Assembly (NCBI GenBank): GCA_041390025.1
Contig: JAWKQR010000010.1
Span: 90,039 to 154,038 of the forward strand
DNA from: JBFFMO01 sp041390025
GTDB lineage: Bacteria; Myxococcota_A; Bradymonadia; Bradymonadales; Bradymonadaceae
Length of the DNA stretch: 64,000 nt
Direction of reading: 5' to 3'
Shown piece by piece: positions 1 to 8,868 of the stretch; within the stretch, counting starts at the first letter, position 1; each line of letters opens with the position of its first letter. The translations under genes were made by a program, and so were the position numbers. The notes beneath the pieces are model-generated. The model was not told where the DNA came from and did not search any database. It saw nothing but the letters and a program-made list of their open reading frames with translations.

Positions 1-703
1 ACATTTCCACGAAATCCGAGCCCGAAATGGAGAAGAAAGGCACACCCGCTTCGCCGGCCACCCTGCGGGCCAACAAGGTCTTCCCCGTTCCAGGTTGACC
101 CATCAGCAGAACACCTTTGGGGATACGGCCGCCCAGGCGTGAATTTCTTTTTTTGGGGTTTTCAGAAACTCAACGATCTTCCTTTAAAGCTCCATCCTTG
201 GCCTCGTCGATGCCGGCGATGTCGTTGAACGTGACTTTGTTGTTGTTCTCGTTGAGCAACTTCGCGCGCGACTTTCCAAACGTCATCGCCTTGCCGCTGC
301 CGCTTTGGAACTGGCGCATCATGAAGAAGAGCACCACGATGATCAGCATCACCGGTACCCACCACAGGATCTGTTGCCATCCATCTTCGTCGCTCTTCTG
401 GAACGAGAACGCGACGTCTTTAGCCGTCAACAAGTCCTGCAAGTCTTCGCCCACGGGTCCCGTCGTGCGGAACGCTGGGCGTTTCTTCGACTCCTTGGCG
501 TACGCTTCGTCGTACTTGCCCGTGATGTCGAGGTCCGAAATCTCGACGGATTGCACGTGGCCTTTGGCCACGGCCTCTCGAAACTCACTGAATTTGATCA
601 CCGGAGTGTCCCGAGATGTATCGCTGAAGATGTTTACGATCACACCAAGCAACACCAGGATCATCGCCCCGAACAGAAAACTACGAAGGGGTACCTTATT
701 CAC
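1..703 (-). CDS. ftsH: ATP-dependent zinc metalloprotease FtsH, 5' part, frameshifted
   Basis: Membrane-anchored AAA+ protease that degrades membrane and short-lived cytosolic proteins. The start is the ATG at 703. The first 20 or so residues form a membrane segment, followed by the periplasmic FtsH extracellular domain and a second membrane helix (WVPVMLIIVVLFFMM). The linker to the ATPase reads VTFNDIAGIDEAK, a family signature. At about 130-175 the frame breaks. The downstream sequence resumes FtsH in another frame with RLGGRIPKGVLLMGQPGTGK, which holds Walker A, and then FSISGSDFVEM before running off the left edge. The AAA core, SRH and HEXGH zinc site lie outside the window. Several indels near 130-175 (a long A/T homopolymer is present) look like sequence errors. 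The tilS-ftsH order is common in bacteria. Confidence 0.93.
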
Positions 704-858
704 TATCGCGCCTCATATGGCTGCCAGCGCTACCGCCGGAGCGAGAATTCCAAGATTTGAGCGTGTCTCTTGGCCCATTGTAAGCACCACCCCATCGAGT
801 GGCCACCTTTTAAGATGCACACCACAACGAAGGGATGAAAAGAATGGCAAGAACGTCG

Positions 859-1906
859 TCAAAATTCCAAGGTGTCGACCTGCGACATCAAAATCCCGGC
901 GGCGTCCTCATCAAGTAGATGAATCCGCCGCGGATCGGTTTCCGAAAGCCCTACGGGGCCATACACACGGTACCAACGACTTCGGCGTGCGGTGCGAAGC
1001 TTCTCGCGTACCAACTTCGAGGCCACACCGCGGTTGGACCACAATGCGTGGCTTCCCAGTTGGCCTCCCCAGCGCAGCGAGCCAACCAGGTTAATCGGAC
1101 GCACGCAACCCAACGTGCGTTGGACCACGATATCGGCGCCGATCCAAATCTCTAGGCCGTGTGAATGGATCCGCTGCGACGTTTCCGCGTTGATCGCGGT
1201 CTGGACTGTATGGCTGGCGGCGGCCGACACGGCGCAGGTTGGGAATACCTGCCCGACGATCTCAGCGAGGCTTGAGGCGTCCTCGCGCTTGACCCGAATC
1301 GTGTCGGCTCCCACGCGCCTGTATTCAGGCAGCGGGCGGACGGAGTCGAGCTCGACCTTGGTCAGATCCTGCATCCGGAGTCGTGCGCGCAAGTACTTGG
1401 GATCCGCGTTGCTGGCGTCTTCGCGCCACAGGACACGGTGCTTTGCCGCGTACGCAAGAATGTCTTGTCGCCCAACATGGAGGAGGGGACGGTGGAGCGT
1501 GATGCCCCAGTGCTCCATGAATCGTGCAGGGCTGATTCCGGTCGTCTGGCGGTCGCTTTGACCGGCTCCGGCCGACGTCTCGACGGCATCGTCGCGATGA
1601 TGGGCAGTGACCAAGTCTGTCAGGCCGGCTCGCAGGCTCGCCTGCACCATCGCACCATAACGCGCGGATCGCGCCTGCTGTTGGATCGAGTTGTTGCGAC
1701 GCACATCGACGTCGAGGACTTGGTAAGGCAGCCCAAGGGCGCGGCACCGCTCGACGACAAGATCGCGATCCAAATCGGCCTCAGGTCGCAGGTGATGATG
1801 GACATGCAAAACGAGCGCGGGCGGGTGAAACCGTGCGAGCCAATCGAGCAGCGCCATCGAATCAACCCCTCCCGAGACGGCGACGCTGATGTGGGGCGGA
1901 GATCAC
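859..1906 (-). CDS. tilS: tRNA(Ile)-lysidine synthase TilS, with indels
   Basis: ATP-dependent enzyme that converts the wobble cytidine of the AUA-reading tRNA-Ile to lysidine. The PP-loop SGGVDS is encoded just upstream of the internal ATG at 1857, so the true start lies further up. A GTG at 1906 overlaps the TGA of the upstream gene (GTGA). It enters the PP-loop frame if one C of the CCCC run near 1891-1897 is removed. Further family motifs are HVHHHLRPEAD, AHHRDDAVET and RPLLHVGRQDI. The segment after DDAVET looks garbled compared with the usual leucine/arginine-rich helix, suggesting another indel pair near 1560. The C-terminal half is less conserved, as usual. It lies between ftsH and a degenerate protease, all on the minus strand. 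Confidence 0.85.
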
Positions 1907-2811
1907 TTTGGCGCGGCAACATCTTCGACTAACTTCGCTTGGTCGAGTCCCTGCGCGGTCCTGACGAACTTGAGAAGGATCAACGGGGGAATGATCAAGC
2001 TCTGGAGGGGCTCGGTGGGATGCATCATCGCCACGATGGACACCACCTCTCCTGGCGGGGCAGCTAGGGGGGCTCCGGGCGCGGCGAGGAAGTCCGAAGC
2101 AAGGTAATACAACAGGGCTTCGTTTGAGCGATCCGGTTCAACGATGCGGGCAATCTGTGGGCGGAATTGCGAGTACGGCGTCAACCCGTACAGGTAGCTG
2201 ATCGCGCGCGTCTCAATGGGATAAATCAGCAACCCTTTGTCCGGCGCCGCTAGGTGCTCGGGATCGATCTCCAAGACGGCAAGATTGCGATCACGGTCGA
2301 GTACCCGCACGCTGGCTGGGACGAGGTCCGGGTCCGCCAGAAGCTTCGACGGTCCGTTCGTGCTGTATGCCTTGATGTCCGATCGCCCAACACTCAGTTG
2401 GTCAACGAGCAGATCAGGCTCGGGGGGGTGTACCCAGACCTTCGACGCGCCGTCCACCCAATGCGCGGGAGTCACGAGAATCGGATCCGCACCCTCCGGC
2501 TGCGCTGAAATCCATACAGCCTGTCCTTCCATCACGATGGGGGTCCGCTGCAGCGTCGAGAACGGCTTGGCCTCCACGATCACACGCACCGTCATTGAGG
2601 CGACCGTGCGTTGCATCGCCGAGATATCCGCCGCGGTCGGCATACGCGGCATGGACGCCTCCGACCCGAGCACGGTTGGGATCTTCGTTTCTTCGAGCGT
2701 GGGCAGATCAGACGGCCGAATGCGCTGCACGGTCACGTCGTTGATGCGTTCCTGGGCCATCGAAGTCGATGCCGACATCAAAAGGACGAGTGCGATGGAA
2801 CTTCTTTTCAT
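1903..2811 (-). CDS. Secreted trypsin/HtrA-like protein, probably catalytically inactive
   Basis: 302 residues with a clear Sec signal peptide (about 1-19, ending SMAQ). Residues 90-260 follow the layout of an S1C/HtrA protease fold. ILVTPAHWVDGA matches the catalytic-His strand, RNLAVLEID matches the strand that normally reads DLAVL, and APGAPLAAPPGEVV sits where GNSGGPL normally stands. Only the His is kept; the Asp is Asn and the nucleophile Ser is missing. No PDZ domain follows. This suggests a periplasmic pseudoprotease or binding protein, an inference from motif reading. The stop overlaps the tilS start (GTGA), so the two are probably co-transcribed. Confidence 0.6.
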   Translation of the reverse strand: MKRSSIALVLLMSASTSMAQERINDVTVQRIRPSDLPTLEETKIPTVLGSEASMPRMPTAADISAMQRTVASMTVRVIVEAKPFSTLQRTPIVMEGQAVWISAQPEGADPILVTPAHWVDGASKVWVHPPEPDLLVDQLSVGRSDIKAYSTNGPSKLLADPDLVPASVRVLDRDRNLAVLEIDPEHLAAPDKGLLIYPIETRAISYLYGLTPYSQFRPQIARIVEPDRSNEALLYYLASDFLAAPGAPLAAPPGEVVSIVAMMHPTEPLQSLIIPPLILLKFVRTAQGLDQAKLVEDVAAPK

Positions 2812-2919
2812 GGTGCGTGTCCTACAGTGCGTTGGGCCCAGCCCACCACGAGAGTAACGACTAGGCGTAAGGGCCGCAATGATTACACACCTACATGTCG
2901 TGATGTGTAGTCTGAGCGC

Positions 2920-2948
2920 TTGACGACCACTGGACCGATCAGTAAGGT
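2920..2948 (+). promoter_or_regulatory. Candidate sigma-70 promoter for the FHA-like/AgmX gene
   Basis: TTGACG at 2920-2925, a 17-bp spacer and TAAGGT at 2943-2948 lie about 78 bp upstream of the GTG at 3026. The -10 is a weak match, so this is a candidate only. The rest of the 215-bp gap between the divergent genes shows nothing else I recognise. Confidence 0.3.
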
Positions 2949-3025
2949 GCGTGGTCTCTGTGGCCCGGGGCCTTCCCGGGAGCGGGCGCGAGAGCCTTCA
3001 GCCACGAGTGGAAAGGAGCCATAAG

Positions 3026-4392
3026 GTGAGTGCTAGCAATCACAATCTGAGAGTCGCATTGGTTTGGAACGCTACTGTTTTTCAGGAGCGGACCTTCACA
3101 CAGACCAGTGACCACATCGTCACGGTCGGCGACGACCAGACCAATCTTTTTGTCGTTCCGGCAGATGGCATATCGACGTCGTTCGAGATGTTTCAACGCA
3201 CGAACAGCGGGTACAAGCTCCGCGTCACCGATAAGTACCGGCACCTTCAACCTCAACGGCGAGGAGATGGATTTGATGAGTTCACCTCGTCAAAACGCGC
3301 CTCAAGTCGGGTTCAGTGGATCTGCGTCGGGCAACGCCTCGATTGTACAGTCGAACTCGCCGTCGGCGGTGGGGTGTGATTGACCTGGGCCAGGTTGGCA
3401 TCTTCTTCCAGATGCTGGACAAGTCGGAGGTCGTACCGATCCGCGGGTTCGCCGAGCGTTTCGAGGCCCCGTTGTTGCTCGCGATCTTCGTGGGCGCCAT
3501 CGGTCATATCGCGTTCCTAATGGTGGCATTCCTCATGTTCCAAGCCCCGGCTGAGCTCGAGGAAATGCAGAACCTTGACCGGTTCGTGAAGTTCATGGTC
3601 GACGATGTCGACGACCCCTTGGAAGAAGAGGAGACCGACGAGCCTGAAGAAGACACCACCGGCAAGAAAGCAGGCGGTGAGGAAGGCAAATTCGGCGATC
3701 CCGATGAGGAAATCCCAGAGTCGAAGATTCCGAAAGTCGACGGTGAAATGGTCAACGAGATCGACGTCAAAAACATCGGCGTGAACAAAGCGCTTAGCTC
3801 CGATCTGTTGGGCTCAGGCCCGTTGAAGAACATCTTCGGAAACCAAGACGGCTTCGACGCGAAGATGAACGTCGCGATGTCTGGCGAAGGCGGCGAGTTG
3901 GTCATCGGCCGTGGCGCTGGCGGCATGGGCATGCGTGGTGTTGGCAAAGGCGGCGGCGGAGAAGGCTTCGGCCGAATCGGCGGACTGGGCAAGGTTGACA
4001 CCGGTGGTGGCAAGGGAACCGGCGCGAAGATCGGTCGCAAGGCCGCCAAGAAGGTTGGATCTCGCGTCCAGACCGGCACGCCGCAGCTTGGCGACTTCTG
4101 TGACAAGAACAACATCCGACGCGTCGTTGGTGCCCGTCAGAACGCCATCAAGTACTGCTTCGAGAAAGAACTTCAGACCAACCCAACACTTTCGGGTAAG
4201 GTCATGGCGCAGTGGAAGGTCGGTTTGGACGGTTCGGTTTCTGAGCCGTCGATTGCGAGCTCGTCGCTCAACAACAAAGAAGCCGAGGGCTGCATCACTC
4301 GTGTTATCGCCCGCATGCGCTTCGAAAAACCCAACGGGGGTATCTGCGTGATTCAGTACCCGTTTGTGTTCTCGGGCCTCGAAGAAGAGTAA
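3026..4392 (+). CDS. FHA-like / AgmX-PglI C-terminal domain membrane protein, frameshifted near 3240-3375
   Basis: The start is a GTG at 3026 preceded by AAGGAG at 3013. The N-terminus (LRVALVWNATVFQERTF, then VTVGDDQTNLFVVPA) resembles the FHA-like domain that precedes AgmX/PglI domains in Myxococcota. The frame slips near 3240, where FNLNGEEMDL continues in another frame, and again near 3370, where the linker GVIDLGQVGIFFQM resumes. One membrane helix follows (PLLLAIFVGAIGHIAFLMVAF), then an acidic stretch and a long Gly-rich region. The C-terminal domain contains the paired cysteines IKYCFEKELQTNP and AEGCITRVIARMRF typical of AgmX/PglI/TonB-like domains. AgmX is linked to gliding motility in Myxococcus; the role here is unknown. 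The downstream terminator closes the unit. Confidence 0.8.
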
Positions 4393-4410
4393 GTGTTGGA
4401 AAACACATTT

Positions 4411-4440
4411 GGGTCACCCGGCAGGGTGGCCTTTTTTTTT
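4411..4440 (+). terminator. Rho-independent terminator after the AgmX gene
   Basis: GGTCACCC and GGGTGGCC form a stem with a short GGCA-type loop, followed by a run of nine T. It lies 18 bp after the stop at 4392. Confidence 0.85.
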
Positions 4441-4503
4441 GAGGTCCGCCTGAAACTTACGCAAGGTTCCAGCGTCTGAGTGGAGTCAATCAAGGAGGAC
4501 CCG

Positions 4504-4761
4504 ATGGCCGAAGTCATCATCTATCGCACAACCTATTGTCCCTACTGCGACCAAGCCAAACGTCTGTTCAAGAACCTTGGGGTCGCGTTTACGGAAGTTG
4601 ACGTGACAAACGATCACGACATGCGCATCAAGCTCGTCGAGATGACCGGTGGTCGTCGCACGGTTCCCCAGGTCTTTATCGATGGGTTGTCGGTCGGTGG
4701 TTACACGGACGTTGTGGCCCTTCAAAAGTCCGGCAAGCTCGACGAACTGCTGAACCCGTAA
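4504..4761 (+). CDS. Glutaredoxin (GrxC type)
   Basis: 85-residue thiol-disulfide oxidoreductase with the dithiol active site CPYC near residue 12. The glutathione-binding TVPQVFIDG (cis-Pro) and GGYTDVVAL segments follow, in the usual order and length for a stand-alone glutaredoxin. The ATG at 4504 is preceded by AAGGAGG at 4492-4498, which settles the start over the earlier in-frame ATG at 4480. It is monocistronic: a terminator lies upstream, and the convergent sppA ends one base after its stop. Confidence 0.93.
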   Translation: MAEVIIYRTTYCPYCDQAKRLFKNLGVAFTEVDVTNDHDMRIKLVEMTGGRRTVPQVFIDGLSVGGYTDVVALQKSGKLDELLNP

Positions 4762-4762
4762 C

Positions 4763-6430
4763 CTACCAACGGTAAGATTGCGGCATGAGCGCCAACACCT
4801 CTTGGTGCTTCAATAGGGTCGCAACTACGGCGTCGTCTTCCACCGCCGACATTCCCTGCGCCACGACACGACCAAGAATAGAGGAACGAATCGCTGCCTT
4901 GAGCGAAGGCGACCGGTGACCAAACGTTCGAAACACGGTCTTGTCTTCGGACAATTCGCACAAAGCATGGATTCGGGCGACGGCCTCCTCGAATCCACCG
5001 ATGCCGTCGACAAGATTTCGTGACAGCGCGGGTTCGCCCAAGTAGACGCGCCCTCGCGCGTACCGATGCAGACGCCGCGGCGCGATGTTGCGAGCCATAC
5101 CCACACGCTCAAGGAAACGTGTGTAGAAGCGACGCGTGTCTTCGGTCAGCGTTGCCAGGCCCTTGCCAGCAAGTGGGTCGACCAGGCTCATCATCGACGT
5201 CGAATCGTCACCATGGACCTCAACGCGCACGTCCGCGTGTTCTGCGAGGCCGCGAACCGCGAATTTGCCCGCGATGACGCCGATGGACCCAACAATCGAT
5301 TCAGGCGTGCAAACGATGGCATTTGCGCCGACGGCAATGTAGTAGCCCCCACTCGCGACGACGTTGGTGCACCAGGCGACCACGGGTTTCTCCTGCGTGA
5401 GGTTCGCGACGGAATGCCAGATCAGGTCACTTGCGAGCGCGCTGCCACCCGGACTGTCAATGTGGAGGATGACCCCGCGAATTCGTGGATTTTTGGCCAG
5501 ACGTTCGAGCAGCGGCACCACGACGCCCGAATCGATGACGGGCCCGTTGGTGGGCACCTGCATGTCAGGCGTGACGATGAACCCCGTTAGGTCCACCAAC
5601 GCGATCACTGCTGGGCGCCGAAACGGCAGAACCTCAAGTTTCAACACCGAATCAAGGTAATCGCGGTGGTCGGGATGTTCTGGAAAGTCGGTCGCAAAAC
5701 CCTCGCCGTGGATGAAGTTTCGGTGTTTGGCCAACCCCGCGTCCACCGGCGCTTCGAACAGACGGGCGACCTCGTCCGCGTTCAGACCCCGCGATTCTTG
5801 GATGTGCTCCGTCGTCAGGCGGCTCATGCCATCGAGCAATTCGTCGGTCATGCCACGTTGTGCTGTGGTGCCTTCGGAACGGATAAACCGATGAGATGCG
5901 GTCTTGAATGCGCCAATATGAAGGAACTGCGGGAGAATCCCGAGTCGCGTAAGGAGCTTGTTGGCGAAAATCTGCTCGGAACGTGGTCGAAATGTATACA
6001 GCCGTCCGGATGGAGGCATCACAATCTCGGTCGCGGTGGATGCAAGCGCATAGGTCGACGTTGAGAACGAGTCGCTGTAGGCGATCACCCGTTTTCCGCT
6101 GTCTCGGATGTTGCCGATCCACGACTTTACCTCACGCTGGACCGAGGGCCCCATCCCAGGGTCTCGAATGTCGATGAGAACCGTGTCGATGTCCTTGGAA
6201 TCCGCGATCGCCTTGATATTCCGGCGCATTTGCAGGAAAGTCGGGGCGTTCTGGAACCAACGACCAAGGCCAGCCGGTCCCACGATAGGCAGTGCGCCGC
6301 TCAACCGTATCCGCACCCATTGTTCATCAGGCCTGAAGAAGCGTCGCTTCAAGACAAAGAACGGCAGCAACAGTACGTAAGAGAAGATGTTTAGAACGTT
6401 TCGAAACAGGACAAAGACCAGACGTAACAT
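4763..6430 (-). CDS. sppA: Signal peptide peptidase SppA, long (67K) type
   Basis: Membrane-bound serine protease of family S49 that degrades cleaved signal peptides. It has about 555 residues from the ATG at 6430 (GAGGTG upstream), which puts the N-terminal membrane helix (IFSYVLLLPFFVLKRRFF) near the start; an earlier in-frame ATG would add 29 atypical residues. It carries the duplicated S49 layout of the long form. The N-terminal half has the catalytic-lysine motif GAFKTASHRF. The C-terminal half has LHIDSPGGSALAS and the nucleophile motif VASGGYYIA, then GSIGVIAGKFAV. No frameshift is visible. Its start codon overlaps that of the divergent small lipoprotein (CATG), so one of those two starts may be wrong. 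Confidence 0.92.
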   Translation of the reverse strand: MLRLVFVLFRNVLNIFSYVLLLPFFVLKRRFFRPDEQWVRIRLSGALPIVGPAGLGRWFQNAPTFLQMRRNIKAIADSKDIDTVLIDIRDPGMGPSVQREVKSWIGNIRDSGKRVIAYSDSFSTSTYALASTATEIVMPPSGRLYTFRPRSEQIFANKLLTRLGILPQFLHIGAFKTASHRFIRSEGTTAQRGMTDELLDGMSRLTTEHIQESRGLNADEVARLFEAPVDAGLAKHRNFIHGEGFATDFPEHPDHRDYLDSVLKLEVLPFRRPAVIALVDLTGFIVTPDMQVPTNGPVIDSGVVVPLLERLAKNPRIRGVILHIDSPGGSALASDLIWHSVANLTQEKPVVAWCTNVVASGGYYIAVGANAIVCTPESIVGSIGVIAGKFAVRGLAEHADVRVEVHGDDSTSMMSLVDPLAGKGLATLTEDTRRFYTRFLERVGMARNIAPRRLHRYARGRVYLGEPALSRNLVDGIGGFEEAVARIHALCELSEDKTVFRTFGHRSPSLKAAIRSSILGRVVAQGMSAVEDDAVVATLLKHQEVLALMPQSYRW

Positions 6431-6725
6431 GCACACCTCAGCGGGTGACTGTATCCCCAGCACGCACAATTGCAAAACGTTCGCAGTCTTGGTCTGGGTG
6501 TTGGCCATGATGGTCATGCATGTGGCCTGTGTCGAGACCGCCGAGTGCGACGAAAGCGTTTCCTGTCCGGCTGGGCAAGCGTGCTACGAGCTCAAGTGTT
6601 TGCCGACGTGCAGTTCCAACGCATCGTGCTCGAAGGGGGCTTGCGTGCCGTGCCAAGAGGAACTTCCCGGCGGGGTCATTGACCATTGTTTCAGCGACAC
6701 TGCGAAAGTCTGCCAACAGGAGTAG
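6429..6725 (+). CDS. Small Cys-rich putative lipoprotein
   Basis: Up to 98 residues. A hydrophobic stretch (FAVLVWVLAMMVMHVAC) ends in a plausible lipobox Cys. The mature part has about ten cysteines in the pattern CPAGQACYELKCLPTC, the EGF/metallothionein-like style common in secreted myxobacterial lipoproteins. The start is uncertain: the ATG at 6429 would overlap the divergent sppA start, and the ATGs at 6507/6510 would shorten the signal. Its stop lies one base upstream of the crcB start, so the pair is likely co-translated. The function is unknown. Confidence 0.55.
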   Translation: MHTSAGDCIPSTHNCKTFAVLVWVLAMMVMHVACVETAECDESVSCPAGQACYELKCLPTCSSNASCSKGACVPCQEELPGGVIDHCFSDTAKVCQQE

Positions 6726-6726
6726 T

Positions 6727-7116
6727 TTGGAAACGCTCACTCGGTTTTTCTGGATAGGTCTTGGAGGCGCGTTGGGTGCGATATTGCGGGCGCAAACTGG
6801 GCTCGCGTTGGCGACGATTTGGCCCAAACATACGTGGATCGGTACCTTGGCGGCGAACATTCTCGGGTGTGCGGCGTTCGCGTTTCTGAAACAGTGGATG
6901 GACGTACACGAGGTCGGCACCGAGGTTTGGCGTCTGTTCGTGTTCACTGGCTTGCTCGGAGCGTTTACGACGTTCTCGACGTTCGAAAGTGACGCGTGGG
7001 GCACGTGGAGCTCAGGAAACCGTGCATTGGCCATCGGCTACCTCGCGGGGAGTGTCTCGGTTGGTTTTGGAGTCTTTGCGTTGGTATCTCAGCTGTTTCG
7101 TCCCGCGGTTCCATGA
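6727..7116 (+). CDS. crcB: Fluoride ion channel CrcB (Fluc)
   Basis: About 129 residues with four membrane helices. Dual-topology channel that exports fluoride. Family signatures are GGALGAILRAQTG at the N-terminus, the N of NILGCAAF in helix 2, and GLLGAFTTFSTFE in helix 3. The start is the TTG at 6727 with GGAG just upstream, overlapping the end of the preceding lipoprotein gene. Starting higher would add about 69 residues that overlap that gene. No fluoride riboswitch is recognisable upstream. The stop overlaps the xseA start (ATGA). Confidence 0.9.
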   Translation: METLTRFFWIGLGGALGAILRAQTGLALATIWPKHTWIGTLAANILGCAAFAFLKQWMDVHEVGTEVWRLFVFTGLLGAFTTFSTFESDAWGTWSSGNRALAIGYLAGSVSVGFGVFALVSQLFRPAVP

Positions 7117-8666
7117 GTCGAACGCTCGACATTGACCTCGAGAGGCAGGTCATCATGGTCTCGTTTGGCTATGATCCCGACGTTGTCGCCGTGGTGAAAT
7201 CCCTCCCGGAACGGTCGTTTGACCAGTCGTCAAAACAGTGGCTGGTGCCCGTGGAACACGTCCACGAGGTGCTCGTTGTTCTTGACGCATTTCAGTTTCA
7301 CCTGACGCCGAGATTTCGCACCTGGCGCGGTGATTCGGAGGTGTCGGGTCCGGCAGACATGACCGTGGGCGCACTCAATCGAGAGGTTCAGCGCGTTCTT
7401 CGGGCGGCGTTCGACGCAGAGTTTTGGGTGGTAGGAGAACTCCAAGGATTTGACCGCAACACAAAAAAACACCTTTGGTTCGAGTTGGTCGAGCGTCGCA
7501 ACGATGACGTCACCGCGCGGGTGGACGCTGTGATGTACGCCACGGACGCACAACGTGTGATGGCAAAGCTCTCATCGGAATCGCCCGACATCGCGTGGCG
7601 AGATGGGCTCGCGGTAAGAGTGCGTGTGAGCGCGGAGTTTTATCCTCCCTCGGGTCGGTTTCAGATTCTGATCAAAGACGTGGACCCCACGTACACAGCC
7701 GGCGCGATCTTGGCGCAGCGGGACAAGGTCCTTCGTGCGCTGGAAGCCGAGCGCATCGTGCGGCGCAACATCGACCTTGAGTTTCCCGCATGTCCGTTGC
7801 GCGTTGGGCTTATCACATCGGTGGGAAGTGACGCGTACAACGACATCCTCGATGAGCTGCGGGCATCACGTTTCGCGTTCGAGATCAGTGTGGCTCACGC
7901 CACCATGCAAGGACCAACGACCGAGGAGTCTGTCCTTCAGGCGCTGCGGTGGTTCTACCGTCGCGCAGACCAGTTCGACGTCCTGATCCTCGCCCGCGGA
8001 GGGGGGGCTCGTAGCGACCTCGCTTGGTTTGACTCGCACGCGATCGGTCGGGCGGTGTGTCTGACCCCGATTAAAATCATCGTTGGTGTTGGGCACCACC
8101 GGGACCGTTGTGTGGTCGACTTTGTGGCCGAGTCCCTCAAGACGCCAACCGCGGCGGCGCAGGCGGTGGTGGCGCGGGTGCGTGACTTCGATGCGAAACT
8201 CGAATCTTTGCAAACGCGAGCCCGCCGTATCACCGACCACGCCATGACACGGGTGAATCGCCGCCTGGAACAACTCGCGCACCGTCTGCGCGAGGGCGCT
8301 AGCGTCCGAGTCAACTCTGAGCGGATGCGGTGCGCCAAGCTGTCGCATCGAGTCGCGCAGGGGGCGGCCAACCGGGTGCAAGCGGATCGGCACACCCTCG
8401 AATCCCTCACACAGCGGCTGCCATCGGCCGCCAGCCGCGCGACGGAGGGCGCGCTCGGTCGACTGGAGCTTGCGCACCTTCGTGTTGAAATGTCGAATCC
8501 CGCAAGAATCCTGAGCAAAGGCTACGTGCGCGTGCGTCTCGATGGTCGGGTGGTGGGATCGGTTGGAGAACTACGCACCGGAGATTCCATCGAGATCGAG
8601 TCCAGGGACGGCAACGCCTCAGCCCTGATTACCGCGACTCATGCAAGAGAGATAAACGATGAGTGA
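7113..8666 (+). CDS. xseA: Exodeoxyribonuclease VII large subunit with an N-terminal HARP-like domain
   Basis: 517 residues. Residues about 1-70 (VSFGYDPDVVAVVKSLPERS, then a W followed by LVPVEHV) match the HARP domain pattern of SMARCAL1-like annealing helicases, which is not part of the standard XseA. The usual N-terminal OB fold follows (WVVGELQGF, HLWFELVER). The catalytic core has GLITSVGSDAYNDIL, ARGGGARSDLAWFD and GVGHHRDRCVVDFVAES, then a long coiled-coil and the C-terminal SNPARILSKGYVRV motif. The enzyme degrades single-stranded DNA with XseB. The start overlaps the crcB stop (ATGA), and the end overlaps xseB by 8 bp. Confidence 0.92.
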   Translation: MSRTLDIDLERQVIMVSFGYDPDVVAVVKSLPERSFDQSSKQWLVPVEHVHEVLVVLDAFQFHLTPRFRTWRGDSEVSGPADMTVGALNREVQRVLRAAFDAEFWVVGELQGFDRNTKKHLWFELVERRNDDVTARVDAVMYATDAQRVMAKLSSESPDIAWRDGLAVRVRVSAEFYPPSGRFQILIKDVDPTYTAGAILAQRDKVLRALEAERIVRRNIDLEFPACPLRVGLITSVGSDAYNDILDELRASRFAFEISVAHATMQGPTTEESVLQALRWFYRRADQFDVLILARGGGARSDLAWFDSHAIGRAVCLTPIKIIVGVGHHRDRCVVDFVAESLKTPTAAAQAVVARVRDFDAKLESLQTRARRITDHAMTRVNRRLEQLAHRLREGASVRVNSERMRCAKLSHRVAQGAANRVQADRHTLESLTQRLPSAASRATEGALGRLELAHLRVEMSNPARILSKGYVRVRLDGRVVGSVGELRTGDSIEIESRDGNASALITATHAREINDE

Positions 8667-8868
8667 AGAGACGATTTCCTACAAACACGCGATGGACGAA
8701 CTCGAGGCCATCGTGTCGAGGATCGAAGGCGACGACGTCGATTTGGATAAACTGACGACCGACGTGGAACGCGCCGCTGAGCTGATTCGATTGTGCCGGC
8801 AGAAGATTCGCGCGACAGAAGCTCAGGTTCGAGAGGTCGTGACACAGCTGGATTCGGAACCATCGTGA
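8659..8868 (+). CDS. xseB: Exodeoxyribonuclease VII small subunit
   Basis: 69 residues, standard length. The typical opening is SYKHAMDELEAIVSRIE, then LDKLTTDVERAAELIRLCR, the two-helix hairpin that binds the XseA coiled coil. It overlaps the xseA stop by 8 bp and the next start by 4 bp (GTGA), so all three are probably translated from one transcript. Confidence 0.93.
   Translation: MSEETISYKHAMDELEAIVSRIEGDDVDLDKLTTDVERAAELIRLCRQKIRATEAQVREVVTQLDSEPS

Noticed and set aside
3504..4115. A 203-codon minus-strand reading frame rich in Pro and Ser
   Set aside because: It is the complement of the Gly-rich linker of the AgmX gene and has no similarity to known proteins.
6600..6727. Fluoride riboswitch upstream of crcB
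   Set aside because: The sequence before crcB is coding for the small Cys-rich protein, and no riboswitch core could be recognised by eye.
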